Shown here in pieces: positions 40,490 through 51,837 of a stretch of DNA of 64,000 nt (position 1 is the first letter of the stretch; each line of letters starts with the position of its first letter). Source of the DNA: Branchiostoma floridae (Eukaryota > Chordata > Leptocardii > Amphioxiformes > Branchiostomatidae); assembly GCF_000003815.2 (NCBI RefSeq), contig NC_049994.1:18019815-18083814 (forward strand). Direction: 5' to 3'. The notes below the pieces were generated by a model. It searched no databases, was not told where the DNA came from, and saw only the letters and a program-made list of their open reading frames with translations. The position numbers and the translations under genes were made by a program.

Positions 40490-41858
40490 GTAAGGCTTAA
40501 TAGCGAGCAGTCAAGTATAATGATACCTAGCGGAAGAGTTTGAGGTCATTTCTGTGGAATAAAAAGTGTAGAAAGTTGATGGTGGTTAGTACATTTCTAG
40601 ATATGAACATGGTAGACAATGAAGGGGGAGGGGGGCGCAACCAAACATGCGTGCGACCCTCATTCCTCATTACGTATCTACTACGTAACGTGGCTGTTTT
40701 AGGAAATATTTAGCCTTTTTGGAGGACATGCAATGTTATCTAATGCCATGTAAGGCAGTTATTGTTTTTTTGTAAAGCACACGTGTTTGAGAGAGAGAGA
40801 GAGAGAGAGAATGGTTTTGTTTATTGACATATTCACATAATTTAATGCCTCGAAGTAACGTTTAAAAGGCAGGCATACTGAAGTACTGTAAATGCAGAAA
40901 TGTTCGCGGTGGATTAATGTTCGCGGTTTTCACGATGGCCACTTTACCGCGAACATTTTTCTATAACGGTATTAGACTGCAGACTATGGTGTTACCGCGA
41001 AATTAAAACCACCGCGAAAAGCCTATTTTCCCGCTACCGCGAAATTAAATCCCCGCGAACTTAGATGCATTTACGGTATATCAAGCCAGGGGAAGAGTGG
41101 GGCTGTTTTTATAGCTCGTTGCAGATTGTAGGGAAAGCTATCGTTTTATATCATCTGTAAGCTATTTACTATTAGATTTTCTTTATTGAATGTGTTGTGT
41201 CTATCAAATTTGAATTTAAATAATTAAGAAGAAAGCTGAAGAAAGTGACAATGATGCTACAATATCATCTTTGTTGTAACTTATATACATTTTCGTATCC
41301 TTCATGGGTGTGAACAGACGGTATCTGTTACATACAATAGTATCATCAGGCAAAGGCCCAGCAATTACTTATTGGCCCTTGGATAGAACTATTTCCAGAC
41401 AACTCACTGGCCTCAGTTTGTACCACTCCGCCAGACCACAACACAACAGTATCTAAACTCTGAAATTTCTACCTAGCTTTATCATTCTGCTAGTGTCTTC
41501 CAGAACCATACTGTACCAATTTCATTGCTAATTTTCCCTGCCATTTTCCTTGATTTTGGGGTAGAATTGCATGATTCTATTTAATGTGATTATTATAAGG
41601 AAGGTTTTATTAAAGTGAGATTGGCGGTTTGAGTGATTCACAGTAAGGTCTGACAGGGATTTCACCAGACTTAAATAGTCGTGCTTAGAAAATTATCACA
41701 AGTGGAGAAAGCAACACTTCTTTTCTCACAACACACGCCAGAATGAAGTTGAGTTATAACACAATAGTTATCTGATCAGGTTATAACACAGTCTATTTTC
41801 AATATCATGATGACTTAGAAAAAAATCACTTTGTTTTCTCTCTTTATTTTCTCATTCG
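40490..41858 (+). other. ZF-6 intron with lost acceptor
   Basis: G-rich box at 40624-40637, a (GA)n run at 40791-40810, and TTCGCGG MITE copy 3. Where other units read CATTAG|GTTAGACATGG this one reads CATTCGGTTAGACATGG, so the acceptor AG is CG at 41857-41858. The next AG, at 41862-41863, leaves two bases before the ATG. Confidence 0.7.
40884..41078. mobile_element. TTCGCGG-type MITE, copy 3
   Basis: Ends TACTGTAAATGCAG and TGCATTTACGGTA, with many TTCGCGG and CCGCGAA words inside. Confidence 0.85.
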
Positions 41859-41865
41859 GTTAGAC

Positions 41866-42628
41866 ATGGCAACGGTGGCACACGAGTCTCACACTGGAGT
41901 AGGGCAGAACCGCTGTGATGGGTCTCCCGCCGAGGTTTCTCAGACTGCCTGTGACAGCAAATCAAGCGATGCTGAAGACCAGACGGCAGCACAGAAAGTC
42001 AACTTAAAAAACGCTGGTGTGAAACCCTTCATGTGTGGGGAATGTGGGTATCGGGCAGTTCATTGGTCTAAGTTATCCCGGCATATGAGAATCCATACTG
42101 GAGAAAAACCATACAAATGTGACCAGTGTGACTATTCTGCTGCAGAAAAGGGTAGCTTGGCTACTCATCAAGCAACACATACCGGGGACAAACCCTACAT
42201 GTGTGGGGAGTGTGGCTACAGAGCGGCTCAAAAGTCTAAGTTATCCAGACATATGAGAATCCATACTGGAGAAAAACCCTACAAGTGTGATCAGTGCGAC
42301 TATTCTGCATCACGGAAATCCTACCTGAAGCACCATATGGCAGCAAAGCACACTGGCGAGAAACCCTACATGTGTGGGGAGTGTGGGTATAGGACAGTCC
42401 AAAGGTCTGAGTTATCCATACATATGAGAACCCATACAGGAGAAAAACCTTACAAGTGTGACCAGTGCGACTATTCTGCAGCAGTGAAAGTCAATTTGAA
42501 CAACCACATAGCAGCAAAACACACTGGTGACAAACCCTTCATGTGCGGGGAGTGTGGGTACAGGACGACTACAAAATCTACGTTATCCATACATATGCGA
42601 ATCCATACTGGAGAAAAACCCTACAAGT
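41866..42628 (+). pseudogene. ZF-6, 5' part (7 fingers), disrupted by a transposon
   Basis: The leader MATVAHESHTGVGQNRCDGS is followed by seven canonical C2H2 fingers, closely matching ZF-7. After GEKPYK the frame enters a transposon at 42629 and continues only 28 codons to a stop (SQHENNFLSKVSEIRIKP...), ending at 42714. The remaining five fingers lie 3.8 kb downstream at 46416. With the acceptor change as well, this host gene is probably dead or makes at most a seven-finger protein ending in transposon codons. Confidence 0.88.
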
Positions 42629-43129
42629 CACAGCACGAAAACAACTTTTTAAGCAAAGTTTCAGAGATACGTATAAAGCCCTTAAAGGCGGAGAAATATT
42701 TCAGCAGATTTTAAGATCTATTAAAGGCATCGGAAACATACATTTGGCATTTACGGAAGATTTCAGCGTTTGTAAATCTAACTTAATTTGTTGTGTTTCT
42801 TTACGTGAATTTTACATGTATTTTAGTATGCCGAAGAGACAACTTAAATGTCTCAAAAATATTTTCTGTCAAAACGGACAAATACCGTTTCTCTAGATCT
42901 GTTACAAAATACATGTTAACCGGCTAAGTCAAATGTAATAAGCCTTTGTCTGGTGTTAGATAAAACATTGCGTCATCTGTTTTATAACAGTCAAAACTGA
43001 AAATTATTGCGCTTTCTGGTACAAAATGTTATGTTTATACCTCAGCAAATACAAATACAATACAATACAAAGTCAAATACAATAATCTTCTGTGTATCTT
43101 AGCTATTCCGAAAGCATTTGACGTATTCA

Positions 43130-44470
43130 AACTTTCTGTGCGCAAGGTTTAATTCGAACAGGGGAGAACCTCTCACGGTTAGCTTATATGCGCTATTTTA
43201 CGTTATATGAGATGTTGCGTATACCATGGTCAATATTGACCGAAGGATGCCATATATATAATTTATTTCGAACCGTCATTTACGCAAAGAAGGGAAGACC
43301 TCCCCCGTTAATATATTTGCTAAGCCGTATATGAAATGTTGCGTATTTCATTTGAACATACGACATGTTTAATTTTTGAATCCGCGCAGTTTCAGCGAAC
43401 TAGGGGAGACCTCCCCCGTTTAGCTTATATGTTGCCAAAACGTATATGAAATGTTGCGTAATTCTTTTGAACATACGACATGTTTAATATTTGAATCCGC
43501 ACAGTTTAAGCGAACTAGGGGAGACCTCCCCCGTTTAGCTTTTATGCTGCCAAAACGTATATGAAATGTTGCGTATTTCTGTAAAACATACAAGTTTAAT
43601 CTTTGAATCCGCGCAGTTTAAGCGAACTAGGGGAGACCTCCCCCGTTTAGCTTATATGTTGCCAAAACGTATATGAAATGTTGCGTATTTCTGTAAAACA
43701 TACGACATGTTTAATATTCGAATCCGCACAGTTTAAGCGAACTAAGGGAGACCTCCCCCCGTTTAGCTTATATGCTGCCAAAACGTATATGAAATGTTGC
43801 GTATTTCTGTAAAACATACAACAAGTTAAATCTTGGAATCCGCGCAGTTTAAGCGAACTAGGGGAGACCTCCCCCGTTTAGCTTTTATGTTGTCAAGACG
43901 TATATGAAATGTTGCGTATTTCTGTAAAACATACAACAAGTTAAATCTTGGAATCCGCGCAGTTTAAGCGAACTAGGGGAGACCTCCCCCGTTTAGCTTT
44001 TATGTTGTCAAGACGTATATGAAATGTTGCGTATTTCTGTAAAACATACAACAAGTTAAATCTTGGAATCCGCGCAGTTTAAGCGAACTAGGGGAGACCT
44101 CCCCTGTTTAGCTTATATGCTGCCAAAACGTATATGAAATGTTGCGTAATTCTGTTGAACATACAACAAGTTTAATCTTTGAATCCGCGCAGTTTTAAGC
44201 GAACTAGGGGAGACCTCCCCCGTTTAGTTTATATGCTGCCAAAACGTATATGAAATGTTGCGTATTTCTGTAAAACATACGACATATTTAATCTTTGAAT
44301 CCGCGCAGTTTAAGCGAACTAGGGGAGACCTCCCCCGTTAACGTTTAGCTTATATGTTGCCAAGACGTATATGAAATGTTGCGTATTTCTGTTGAACATA
44401 CGACATGTTTAATCTTTGAATCCGCGTAGCTTAAGCAAACTTGGGGGTACTACCCCCGTTTTATCTATTA
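43130..44470 (+). repeat. Subterminal tandem array, about 12 units of 112-117 bp
   Basis: Units are marked by GGGGAGACCTCCCCCGTT, a near-palindrome, at about 43163, 43293, 43404, 43516, 43628, 43745, 43861, 43977, 44091, 44206, 44320 and 44441. Each also has ACGTATATGAAATGTTGCG and AATCCGCGCAGTTTAAGCG. The outer units are most diverged and the central ones nearly identical, as expected from unequal exchange. Confidence 0.93.
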
Positions 44471-44499
44471 GCTAACACCGTCTCAAAGGTTTTATGAAA

Positions 44500-45660
44500 C
44501 GGTGCCTTTTTCTGCTGAACATACGGCATGTTTGAAGCGCAGTTTATGCGAACAGGAGGAGACCATTTCCTTTTTATTTTATACCGCATATATGTTCTGA
44601 AATTCCAGGGTCTAAATCAGGGTGAGGTTTTCTTTGTGGCATGCATGTTGACACTCGAGCTAAGAGACGGTAGAAATCCCGACTACTGCTATGAATATCT
44701 CCGCGACTCAACCTCTGCTTGAAGAATAAGGATGTAGTAGGTATACCGTTTTGTGCAGTGAGTTGTGTTTTCTCTATAAAACGGCAAGCAGTTCTTACTA
44801 CAGGTAAATGTACGAAATATGTTTATTTCTTTATCTACAAGCAAGCGTCGAGAAAGAACAGTTTGTGCACACAGGCGGTGTCTTCTCGTGTTGCTCGTGT
44901 TTGTTTGGGCAGGCAAGATGTAAATTTATTCAGCGTTATTTCGTACTCGCCATGGTGCGCACGCCTCCGTCCGTCCAAGGAGGTTGAACTTCCTTGGTCC
45001 GTCTGTGGCACAGCTGTGTCATGTGATAGGATGTATCCAATGGCAGAAAAGAGTGGGGGGTTCAAATTTACGGGCCATACGTACGACAAGGAGCGGTTAT
45101 TTTCCAGGCGTTCATTTTTGAAGAGAAGTATTGAAGAAAGTTTGGGCCTGCTCTAGCCCGCAAGTTGTGGCCGCAACACCGCTTTTACCGCCTAGGACCC
45201 CCGGTGACGGAATTTGACTCAAAGATACGAGGTGGCTATCATTCTGTACAAGCTGTTGTTGTTGGAAATCGACACAGAATGGAAATCACGGCCCTTGCAC
45301 CATCCGGATTAATAGAAGCCGACACTGCAAGCTGAACATGTTTCGCGTTCACAGAATCCAGGACCATCCAACAACACGAGTCATATCGGCCACTACTCTA
45401 GGATACTCTAGATCTTACCGGATTCTTATTCCTGTGGTGACCAGATGGAACTGTACATGTGTGCTCTTTTTAACTTACGCCGAGACGCTTCACCCGACAC
45501 TGGAAATGGGACTGTGGGCTGCTGCACGGAACTGCGCAACCGTTGTGATTGTTTCAACTGCCGACTACATCAGAATGAAAGGCCACAAATACCTAGTAGT
45601 CTGTAGGTTTTTTTTTACTTTTCCATGTAATATTTTCTCGTAATTCAATAAAATTTTAAA
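44500..45660 (+). other. Unique core of the CACTA-like element
   Basis: Two open frames lie here on the plus strand: 44719-45156 (145 codons) and 45338-45643 (101 codons, MFRVHRIQDHPTTRVIS...). A canonical AATAAA follows at about 45648. No transposase motif or other family is recognisable. It could be a captured host fragment, a transposase 3' exon or chance frames. Confidence 0.4.
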
Positions 45661-45719
45661 GTTTCATCCATTGTATTTTCTTGCTTTGAAATCTGCTAAT
45701 GATTATTCTCCTAAAATGG

Positions 45720-46235
45720 CACTTATCCACACCTTAATGCACACGTATATGAGACGTACAGAGGGAACTTTAAACATGTCTTAAGGGTGTTTTGGTACGT
45801 ATTTATGACAACTTTAAGCTGCTAAAAAGAAAAATATAGACACATTAAATCCTCTTAATTCACACGTATATGAGACGTAAATAGGCTTTAGATCAAATAA
45901 ACGTGAAGTTTAAACATGTCTTAAGGGCGTTTTAATAAGTATTTATGGCAAATTTAAGCTGCTGAAAAGGCACCTAAACACACGTTATAATCCACTTAAT
46001 GAACACGTATATGAGACGTAAACAGGCTTTAAATCAAATAAACGTGAAGTTTAAACAAGTCTTAAGGGCGTTATAATAGGTATTTATGGCAAATTTAAGC
46101 TGCTGAAAAGGCACCTAAACACACGTTATAATCCACTTAATGCACACGTATATGAGACGTAAATAGGCTTTAGATCAAATAAACGTGAACTTTAAACAAG
46201 TTTTAAGGGGGTTTTAAAAATCATTTACGACATCT
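45720..46235 (+). repeat. Second subterminal array, about four units of 120-143 bp
   Basis: Units begin at CACACGTATATGAGACGTA-type words near 45740, 45861, 46000 and 46143, with TTTAAACAWGTCTTAAGG in each. Shares CGTATATGA with the left array in the same orientation. Confidence 0.9.
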
Positions 46236-46415
46236 TTAAATTGCTGAAAGATAACGGGAAAACCGGAAAATAAGGACTAACACGGACCTACAGAAAGACC
46301 ACTTAAAGGCAATATTTACGTACTCGTATAAGTGGTGAATAGATCCGTAAAGGAGGAAAATACGTCAACATTACGCATGGTTTCAGCATCCTTAAATACC
46401 GTTTTTCGTGCCGTG

Positions 46416-46834
46416 AGTGTGACCAGTGTGACTATTCTGCAACACAAAAGGCCACTCTGGACAACCACATAGCAGCACAACACACCGTTGAGAAACCCAA
46501 CATGTGTGGGGAGTGTGGGTACAGGACAAGTCGAAAATTTGCCTTAACCAGACACATGAGAACCCATGCAGGAGAAAAACCCTACAAGTGTGGGGAGTGT
46601 GGATACAGGACAGTTCAAAAGTCTCACTTATCCCGACATATGAGAACCCATGCAGGGGAAAAACCCTACAAGTGTGACCAGTGTGACTATTCTGCAGCAC
46701 AGAAAGTCCATTTGGACCTCCATGTGGCGGCAAAACATACCGGTGAGAAACCCTACATGTGTGAGAAGTGTGGGTACAGGACAGTTCGAATGTCTGACTT
46801 GTCTAAACATATGGAAATCCATATTGGAGAATGA
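46416..46834 (+). pseudogene. ZF-6, 3' part (5 fingers)
   Basis: Resumes the zinc-finger frame exactly after the transposon's AGT duplication. Five fingers follow: CDQCDYSATQKATLDNHIAA, NMCGECGYRTSRKF..., YKCGECGYRTVQKS..., YKCDQCDYSAAQKV... and YMCEKCGYRTVRMS..., with the tail HIGE. It is nearly identical to the end of ZF-7 but keeps the last finger that ZF-7 has lost. It has no start of its own. Confidence 0.88.
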
Positions 46835-48467
46835 ACAAGCAAATGAAACCAGCACGACAGTTACTAAATCCTTTTTCGACCACCATATCGCAAAACACAC
46901 TACATAGAAAAACAAGCTGGGTATTCAGTGTCACAAATCTGAGCTGTGGACGCATTGAACTCTGATGAGAGACAGCCATATAATCTGATCCCGGATTTGT
47001 GGACAGTCTGGATACAGGACTAGTGACAGTTCGGCCCTGTGCGGCTCTTTAAAACATTAAGGGTGCTTCTCACAGTACTTCTACAATATGACTATTGTCA
47101 GACTGTTACCGAGAGAAGCCATGTGGACTTGAAAGGTGATCCTAAAGGTGAAAATTAGCTTGATCATTTTAACCCTCATGTTGATGAAAGTCCACTGTTT
47201 TAGGTAGAAGCATAGAATGACTTCATAGATGCTCATAGGATCCGTTTATAGATGTTTGTAAATAGTGTTTGTCCAAAGCAAGTTAAGGCATATTGAATTG
47301 TTTCTTTTTGTTACTTTGTTATATATTTAAAATTTCTACCGTAATGTAATAATATGTTGTCCACTTTCTTTGAATATAGTCTGTTTTGAAAATGTGTAAC
47401 CTTTAGTGAATACCAGCTTAAGACAATAAGTGGCGCTGAAATGTTTTTACTGTTTGACAACTAACCTGCAAGCTGATCGCTGAAGGAATAGCAATGATAA
47501 TTTATTGATTGCAGTTCCAATCTCCAAATACGTAGCAGCACTGTAACACACTGAATTGCGTATTCAGGCATTAAAACAAACACACAGGTACATTAAAACT
47601 CAACATAGTAAAGTAAAGAAAAGTTCAGTAATGAAAAGTATATTAATGAGACTAACATGTATGACTGAAGTGCACACTATGGTAGAAATGTGTAATAGTA
47701 GATTTGTAGTTTCATAGAATAGTTTTTGAAACTTGTTCATTGTTGATTATTCCTGTTGTTATTGTTGAGGAGGAAACTTTACACTTGAGTTCGTATTACT
47801 TAATTCGTACCCTTTAATCTATGCATTACTATGGTAGTATAGTCCATCATGAATATCAATTTTAAAAGGTACTTATTTTATTCGAGAAAGTATGCTCCAT
47901 GAAGCTGTGAATTGAGAAGTAACACAACCTCCTGCACCACCATCCGTGGAATGCCAACCCCGCTGTCTGCTAACACAAAGGAATACAAGGTTTAGCAGCA
48001 TCTACTGTCTCCGTCTGATTCCACTACATAGAACAAAACTTAATAGTACAATTTGTAACAGAATGTGATACAGAATCAAGTTGATATTCAATTCCTTATC
48101 TATTATGTATAAACTTTAAATCAACAATCGAGTGCCCTGTACAGGAGATCTATGCTCCCTCTATTTGTAGACTGTACGAATTAATGTCTTGTTCTGCGCA
48201 GCGAACAATGATTTTTAAGCAAAGCCTTTCGAGCAGCAAAAACAACCCCCAACAGTACGAAAATCAGGAAACTAGAAAGAATAAGATTTGTTTCATGCGT
48301 TTTTTCCCCTAGATTAGCTCAATATCCTCTAAGTGCTCATTGATGTGCATATGTTAATATGCCTCACGGCCCTCATCCATGAACTAATTTTGGATCTGAA
48401 TCTATTGGTGAGAGACTGGCCATCATACTAAAGATAAGGCAAAGCGGTCTAACATCGACTGAGCACT
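46835..48467 (+). other. ZF-6 3' flank and intergenic region
   Basis: Nearly identical to 50215-51300 after ZF-7, including a shared insertion near 47500-47660 (ATTTATTGATTGCAGTTCC). The end block CTCCGTCTGATTCCAC lies near 48010. No gene. Confidence 0.65.
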
Positions 48468-48630
48468 TAACATGACGTTTCGTAACGTGTTGGTGGAAGT
48501 CAAATATCTGGGATATCAGGAGAACTTATTCACCTTTGACCCGTACCGCTTTACCTATGACCCCTCGGCAAAAGAAGAAACCAGCTCGATCCCCGGTTTA
48601 CGCGAGGAGAAAACTCGGCATAGGAAGAAG
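48467..48630 (+). promoter_or_regulatory. ZF-7 first exon / promoter block
   Basis: DR1-like TCACCTTTGACCC at 48530-48542 and TTACCTATGACCC at 48551-48563. The E2F-like box is altered (TTGGTGGAA). The exon ends AAG|GTAAG at 48630/48631 instead of CAG. By chance this copy is open from an ATG at 48472 through the donor; homologous copies are not, so I treat it as UTR. Confidence 0.7.
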
Positions 48631-49096
48631 GTAAGACTTAATAGAAAGCAGCCAGGTATTCCTATATGAGCGTAAGAGTTTCAAGTTATTTTCGTGGAAG
48701 AAAAGCGGAGAAATATGATAATATATAGGGCATTTCTGGATATGAATATGGTGGCAATGAAGGGGGAGGGGGGCGAAACCGCCGCACGTTAAAGTAGTAT
48801 AGGTAGGGGGCAACGTGGTCGTTTTTGGATATAAATACAAAATAAAATAGCTTTTTGGGGGACATGATTCTATCTAATAGAACTGGTTGAGTGACTGTAG
48901 GGGCTGACAGGGATTTGTGACATTAATAATAGTCGAGTTAGAAAATTGTCACAAGTGGAGAAAGCAACATTCCTTTTCTCAGAGACACGTCGGAAATGAG
49001 TTATAACACAATAGTTATCTGATCAAGTTATAACAATCTATTTTCAACATCATGATCATGATGACTTAGAAAATAATCTCTTTATTTTCTCATTAG
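48631..49096 (+). other. ZF-7 intron (short, 466 bp)
   Basis: G-rich box at 48762-48775; acceptor TTTTCTCATTAG. It lacks about 900 bp found in the ZF-6 intron. Confidence 0.75.
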
Positions 49097-49103
49097 GTTA
49101 GAC

Positions 49104-50207
49104 ATGGCAACGACAGGACCAGGGTCTCACACTGGAGTAGAGCGGAACCGCTGTGATGGGTCTCCCGCCGAGGTTTGTCAGATTGCCTGTGGCAGCAAAT
49201 CAAGCGATGCTGAAGACCAGACAGCAGCACAGAAAGTCAACTTAAAAAACGCTGGTGAGAAACCCTTCATGTGTGGGGAATGTGGGTATCGGGCAGTTCA
49301 TTGGTCTAAGTTATCCCGGCATATGAGAATCCATACTGGAGAAAAACCCAACAAGTGTGACCAGTGCGACTATTCTGCTGCAGAAAGGGGTAGCTTGGCT
49401 ACTTATCAAGCAACACATACCGGGGACAAACCCTACATGTGTGGGGAGTGTGGGTACAGAGCGGCTCAGAAGTCTAAGTTATCCAGACATATGAGAATCC
49501 ATACTGGAGAAAAACCCTACAAGTGTGATCAGTGCGACTATTCTGCATCACGGAAATACTACCTGAAGCACCATATGGCAGCAAAGCACACTGGCGAGAA
49601 ACCCTACATGTGCGGTGAGTGTGGATATAGGACAGTCCAAAGGTCTGAGTTATCCATACATATGAGAACCCATACAGGAGAAAAACCTTACAAGTGTGAC
49701 CAGTGCGACTATTCTGCAGCAGTGAAAGTCAATTTGAACAACCACATAGCAGCAAAACACACTGGTGACAAACCCTTCATGTGCGGGGAGTGTGGGTACA
49801 GGACGACTACAAAATCTACGTTATCCATACATATGCGAATCCATACTGGAGAAAAACCCTACAAGTGTGACCAGTGTGACTATTCTGCAACACAAAAGGC
49901 CACTCTGGACAACCACATAGCAGCACAACACACCGTTGAGAAACCCTACATGTGTGGGGAGTGTGGGTGCAGGACAAGTCGAAAATTTGCCTTAACCAGA
50001 CACATGAGAACCCATGCAGGAGAAAAACCGTACAAGTGTGGGGTGTGTGGATACAGGACAGTTCAAAAGTCTCACTTATCCCGACATATGAGAACCCATG
50101 CAGGGGAAAAACCATACAAGTGTGACCAGTGTGACTATTCTGCAGCACAGAAAGTCCATTTGGATCTCCATGTGGCAGCAAAACATACCGGTGAGAAACA
50201 TGTGTGA
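49104..50207 (+). CDS. ZF-7: C2H2 zinc-finger protein, 11 fingers, last finger lost by frameshift
   Basis: The protein has 367 residues. The leader is MATTGPGSHTGVERNRCDGS. Eleven fingers follow; finger 2 has His changed to Tyr at the first zinc ligand (SLATYQATH), so ten are canonical. Finger 9 reads CGECGCRT and finger 10 CGVCGYRT. The frame ends GEKHV. Compared with ZF-6 (GAGAAACCCTACATGTGTG), five bases are missing near 50200, which removes the twelfth finger and the HIGE tail. It is the sister of ZF-6 and shows its pre-insertion structure. Nuclear DNA binding is expected. Confidence 0.93.
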   Translation: MATTGPGSHTGVERNRCDGSPAEVCQIACGSKSSDAEDQTAAQKVNLKNAGEKPFMCGECGYRAVHWSKLSRHMRIHTGEKPNKCDQCDYSAAERGSLATYQATHTGDKPYMCGECGYRAAQKSKLSRHMRIHTGEKPYKCDQCDYSASRKYYLKHHMAAKHTGEKPYMCGECGYRTVQRSELSIHMRTHTGEKPYKCDQCDYSAAVKVNLNNHIAAKHTGDKPFMCGECGYRTTTKSTLSIHMRIHTGEKPYKCDQCDYSATQKATLDNHIAAQHTVEKPYMCGECGCRTSRKFALTRHMRTHAGEKPYKCGVCGYRTVQKSHLSRHMRTHAGEKPYKCDQCDYSAAQKVHLDLHVAAKHTGEKHV

Positions 50208-51674
50208 GAAGTGTGGGTACAGGACAGCTCGAAAGTCTGACTTGTCTAAACATATGGAAATCCATATTGGAGAATGAACAAGCAAATGAAACCAGCATGA
50301 CAGTTACTAAATCCTTTTTCGACCACCATATCGCAAAACACACTACATAGAAAAACAAGCTGGGTATTCAGTGTCACAAATCTGAGCTGTGGACGCATTG
50401 AACTCTGATGAGAGACAGCCATATAAGCTGATCCCGGATTTGTGGAGAGTCTGGATACAGGACTAGTGACAGTTCGGCCCTGTGCGGCTCTTTAAAACAT
50501 TAAGGGTGCTTCTCACAGTACTTCTACAATATGACTATTGTCAGACTTTTACCGAGAGAAGCCATGTGGACTTGAAAGGTGATCCTAAAGGTGAAAATTA
50601 GATTGATCATTTTAACCCCCATGTTGACGAAAGTCCACTGTTTTAGGTAGTAGTATTGAATGACTTGATAGTTGCTCATATGATCCGTTATTAGATGTTT
50701 GTAAATATGCAAGTGTTTGTCCAAAGCAAGTTAAGGCATATTGAATTGCTTCTTTTTGTTACTTTGTTATATATTTAAAATTTCTACCGTAATGTAATAA
50801 TATGTTGTCCACTTTCTTTGAATATAGTCTGTTTTGAAAATGTGTAACCTTTAGTGAATACCAGCTTAAGACAATAAGTGGTCTCGGTGAAATGATTTTT
50901 GCTGTTTGTCAACTAACCTGCAAGCTGATCGGTGAAGGAATAGTAATGATAGTTTATTGATTCCAATCTCTATATACATGACAGCGCGGAATTGTGTATT
51001 CAGGCTTTAAAACACACATTAGGTACATGAAAACTTAACATAGTAAAGTAATACAAAGTAACGTAATGAGACTTACATGTATGAATGAAGTATGCACTGT
51101 GGTAGAAATGTGTAATGGTAGATATGTAGTTTCATAGAATCGTTTTGAAACTTGTTAATTTTTTTCGGATTATTCCTATTGTCTTTGTTCAGGAGAAAAC
51201 TTTTGTTAAAGAATACCCACCCCACTGTCTGTAGTGCTAACACAACAGAATACATGATTAAGCAGCATCGACTGTCTCCGTCTGATTCCTCTACATAGAA
51301 CAAAACTTGATAGTACAATTTGTAACAGAATGTGATACAGAATCAAGTTGATATTCAATTCTTTATCCATTATGTATAAACTTTAAATCAACAATCGAGT
51401 GCCCTGTACAGGAGAACTATGCCCCCCCTATTTGTAGACTGTACGAATTAATGTCTTGTTCTGCAATGTTTTTAAGCCAAGCTTTTCGCATAGGAAAAAC
51501 AACCTATAACAGTACGAAAATCAGAAACTTGTTTTTATCCGTTTTCCTAGACGAGCTCGATATCCTCTAACCGCTGATTACACCCATGAACAAAATTTGG
51601 ATCTGAATCTATTGGTGGGAGATTGGCTATCATACTAAACATAATGATAGAACCTCAGACTGAGGACTTTGTAT
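50208..51674 (+). other. ZF-7 3' flank and intergenic region
   Basis: Contains the out-of-frame remains of the last finger (to about 50277), the conserved 3' unit, the insertion shared with ZF-6 (about 50940-51080), and the end block near 51280. No gene. Confidence 0.65.
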
Positions 51675-51837
51675 GACGCTTTGTAACATGTTGGCGGGAG
51701 TCAAATATCTTGAGAATCAGGTGAAGGAATTTCACCTTTGACCCGGAATAGTTCACCTCTGACCCCTCGCTACGACGAAACCAGAAAGCAGCCCGAGTCC
51801 AGGTTTACGCGAGGAGAAAAACCGTCATAGGAAGCTG
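51674..51837 (+). promoter_or_regulatory. ZF-8 first exon / promoter block
   Basis: E2F-like TTGGCGGGA at 51691-51699. DR1-like TCACCTTTGACCC at 51732-51744 and TCACCTCTGACCC at 51753-51765. The exon ends CTG|GTAAG at 51837/51838. Confidence 0.75.

Larger units (their letters stand above)
42629..46415. mobile_element. CACTA-like DNA transposon, 3787 bp, in the ZF-6 coding exon
   Basis: Ends CACAGCACGAAAAC and GTTTTTCGTGCCGTG are inverted repeats of about 14 bp. The 3-bp duplication AGT flanks the element (42626-42628 and 46416-46418). ZF-7 carries the uninterrupted site. CAC...GTG ends, 3-bp duplication and subterminal repeat arrays are the marks of the CMC/EnSpm (CACTA) group. The left side holds about 12 units of 112-117 bp, the right about four of about 140 bp; both contain CGTATATGARA. 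The interior (44500-45660) has open frames but nothing I recognise as a transposase, so it is likely non-autonomous. Confidence 0.85.

Noticed and set aside
43130-44470. CRISPR-like array
   Set aside because: The repeats are 112-117 bp contiguous tandem units with no unique spacers, in a eukaryotic transposon.
48472-48669. ZF-7 first exon as a coding exon (MTFRNVLVEVKYLGYQ...)
   Set aside because: The homologous exons of the other units have early stops or shifted frames, and the coding exon has its own ATG a few bases after the acceptor. The open frame is by chance.
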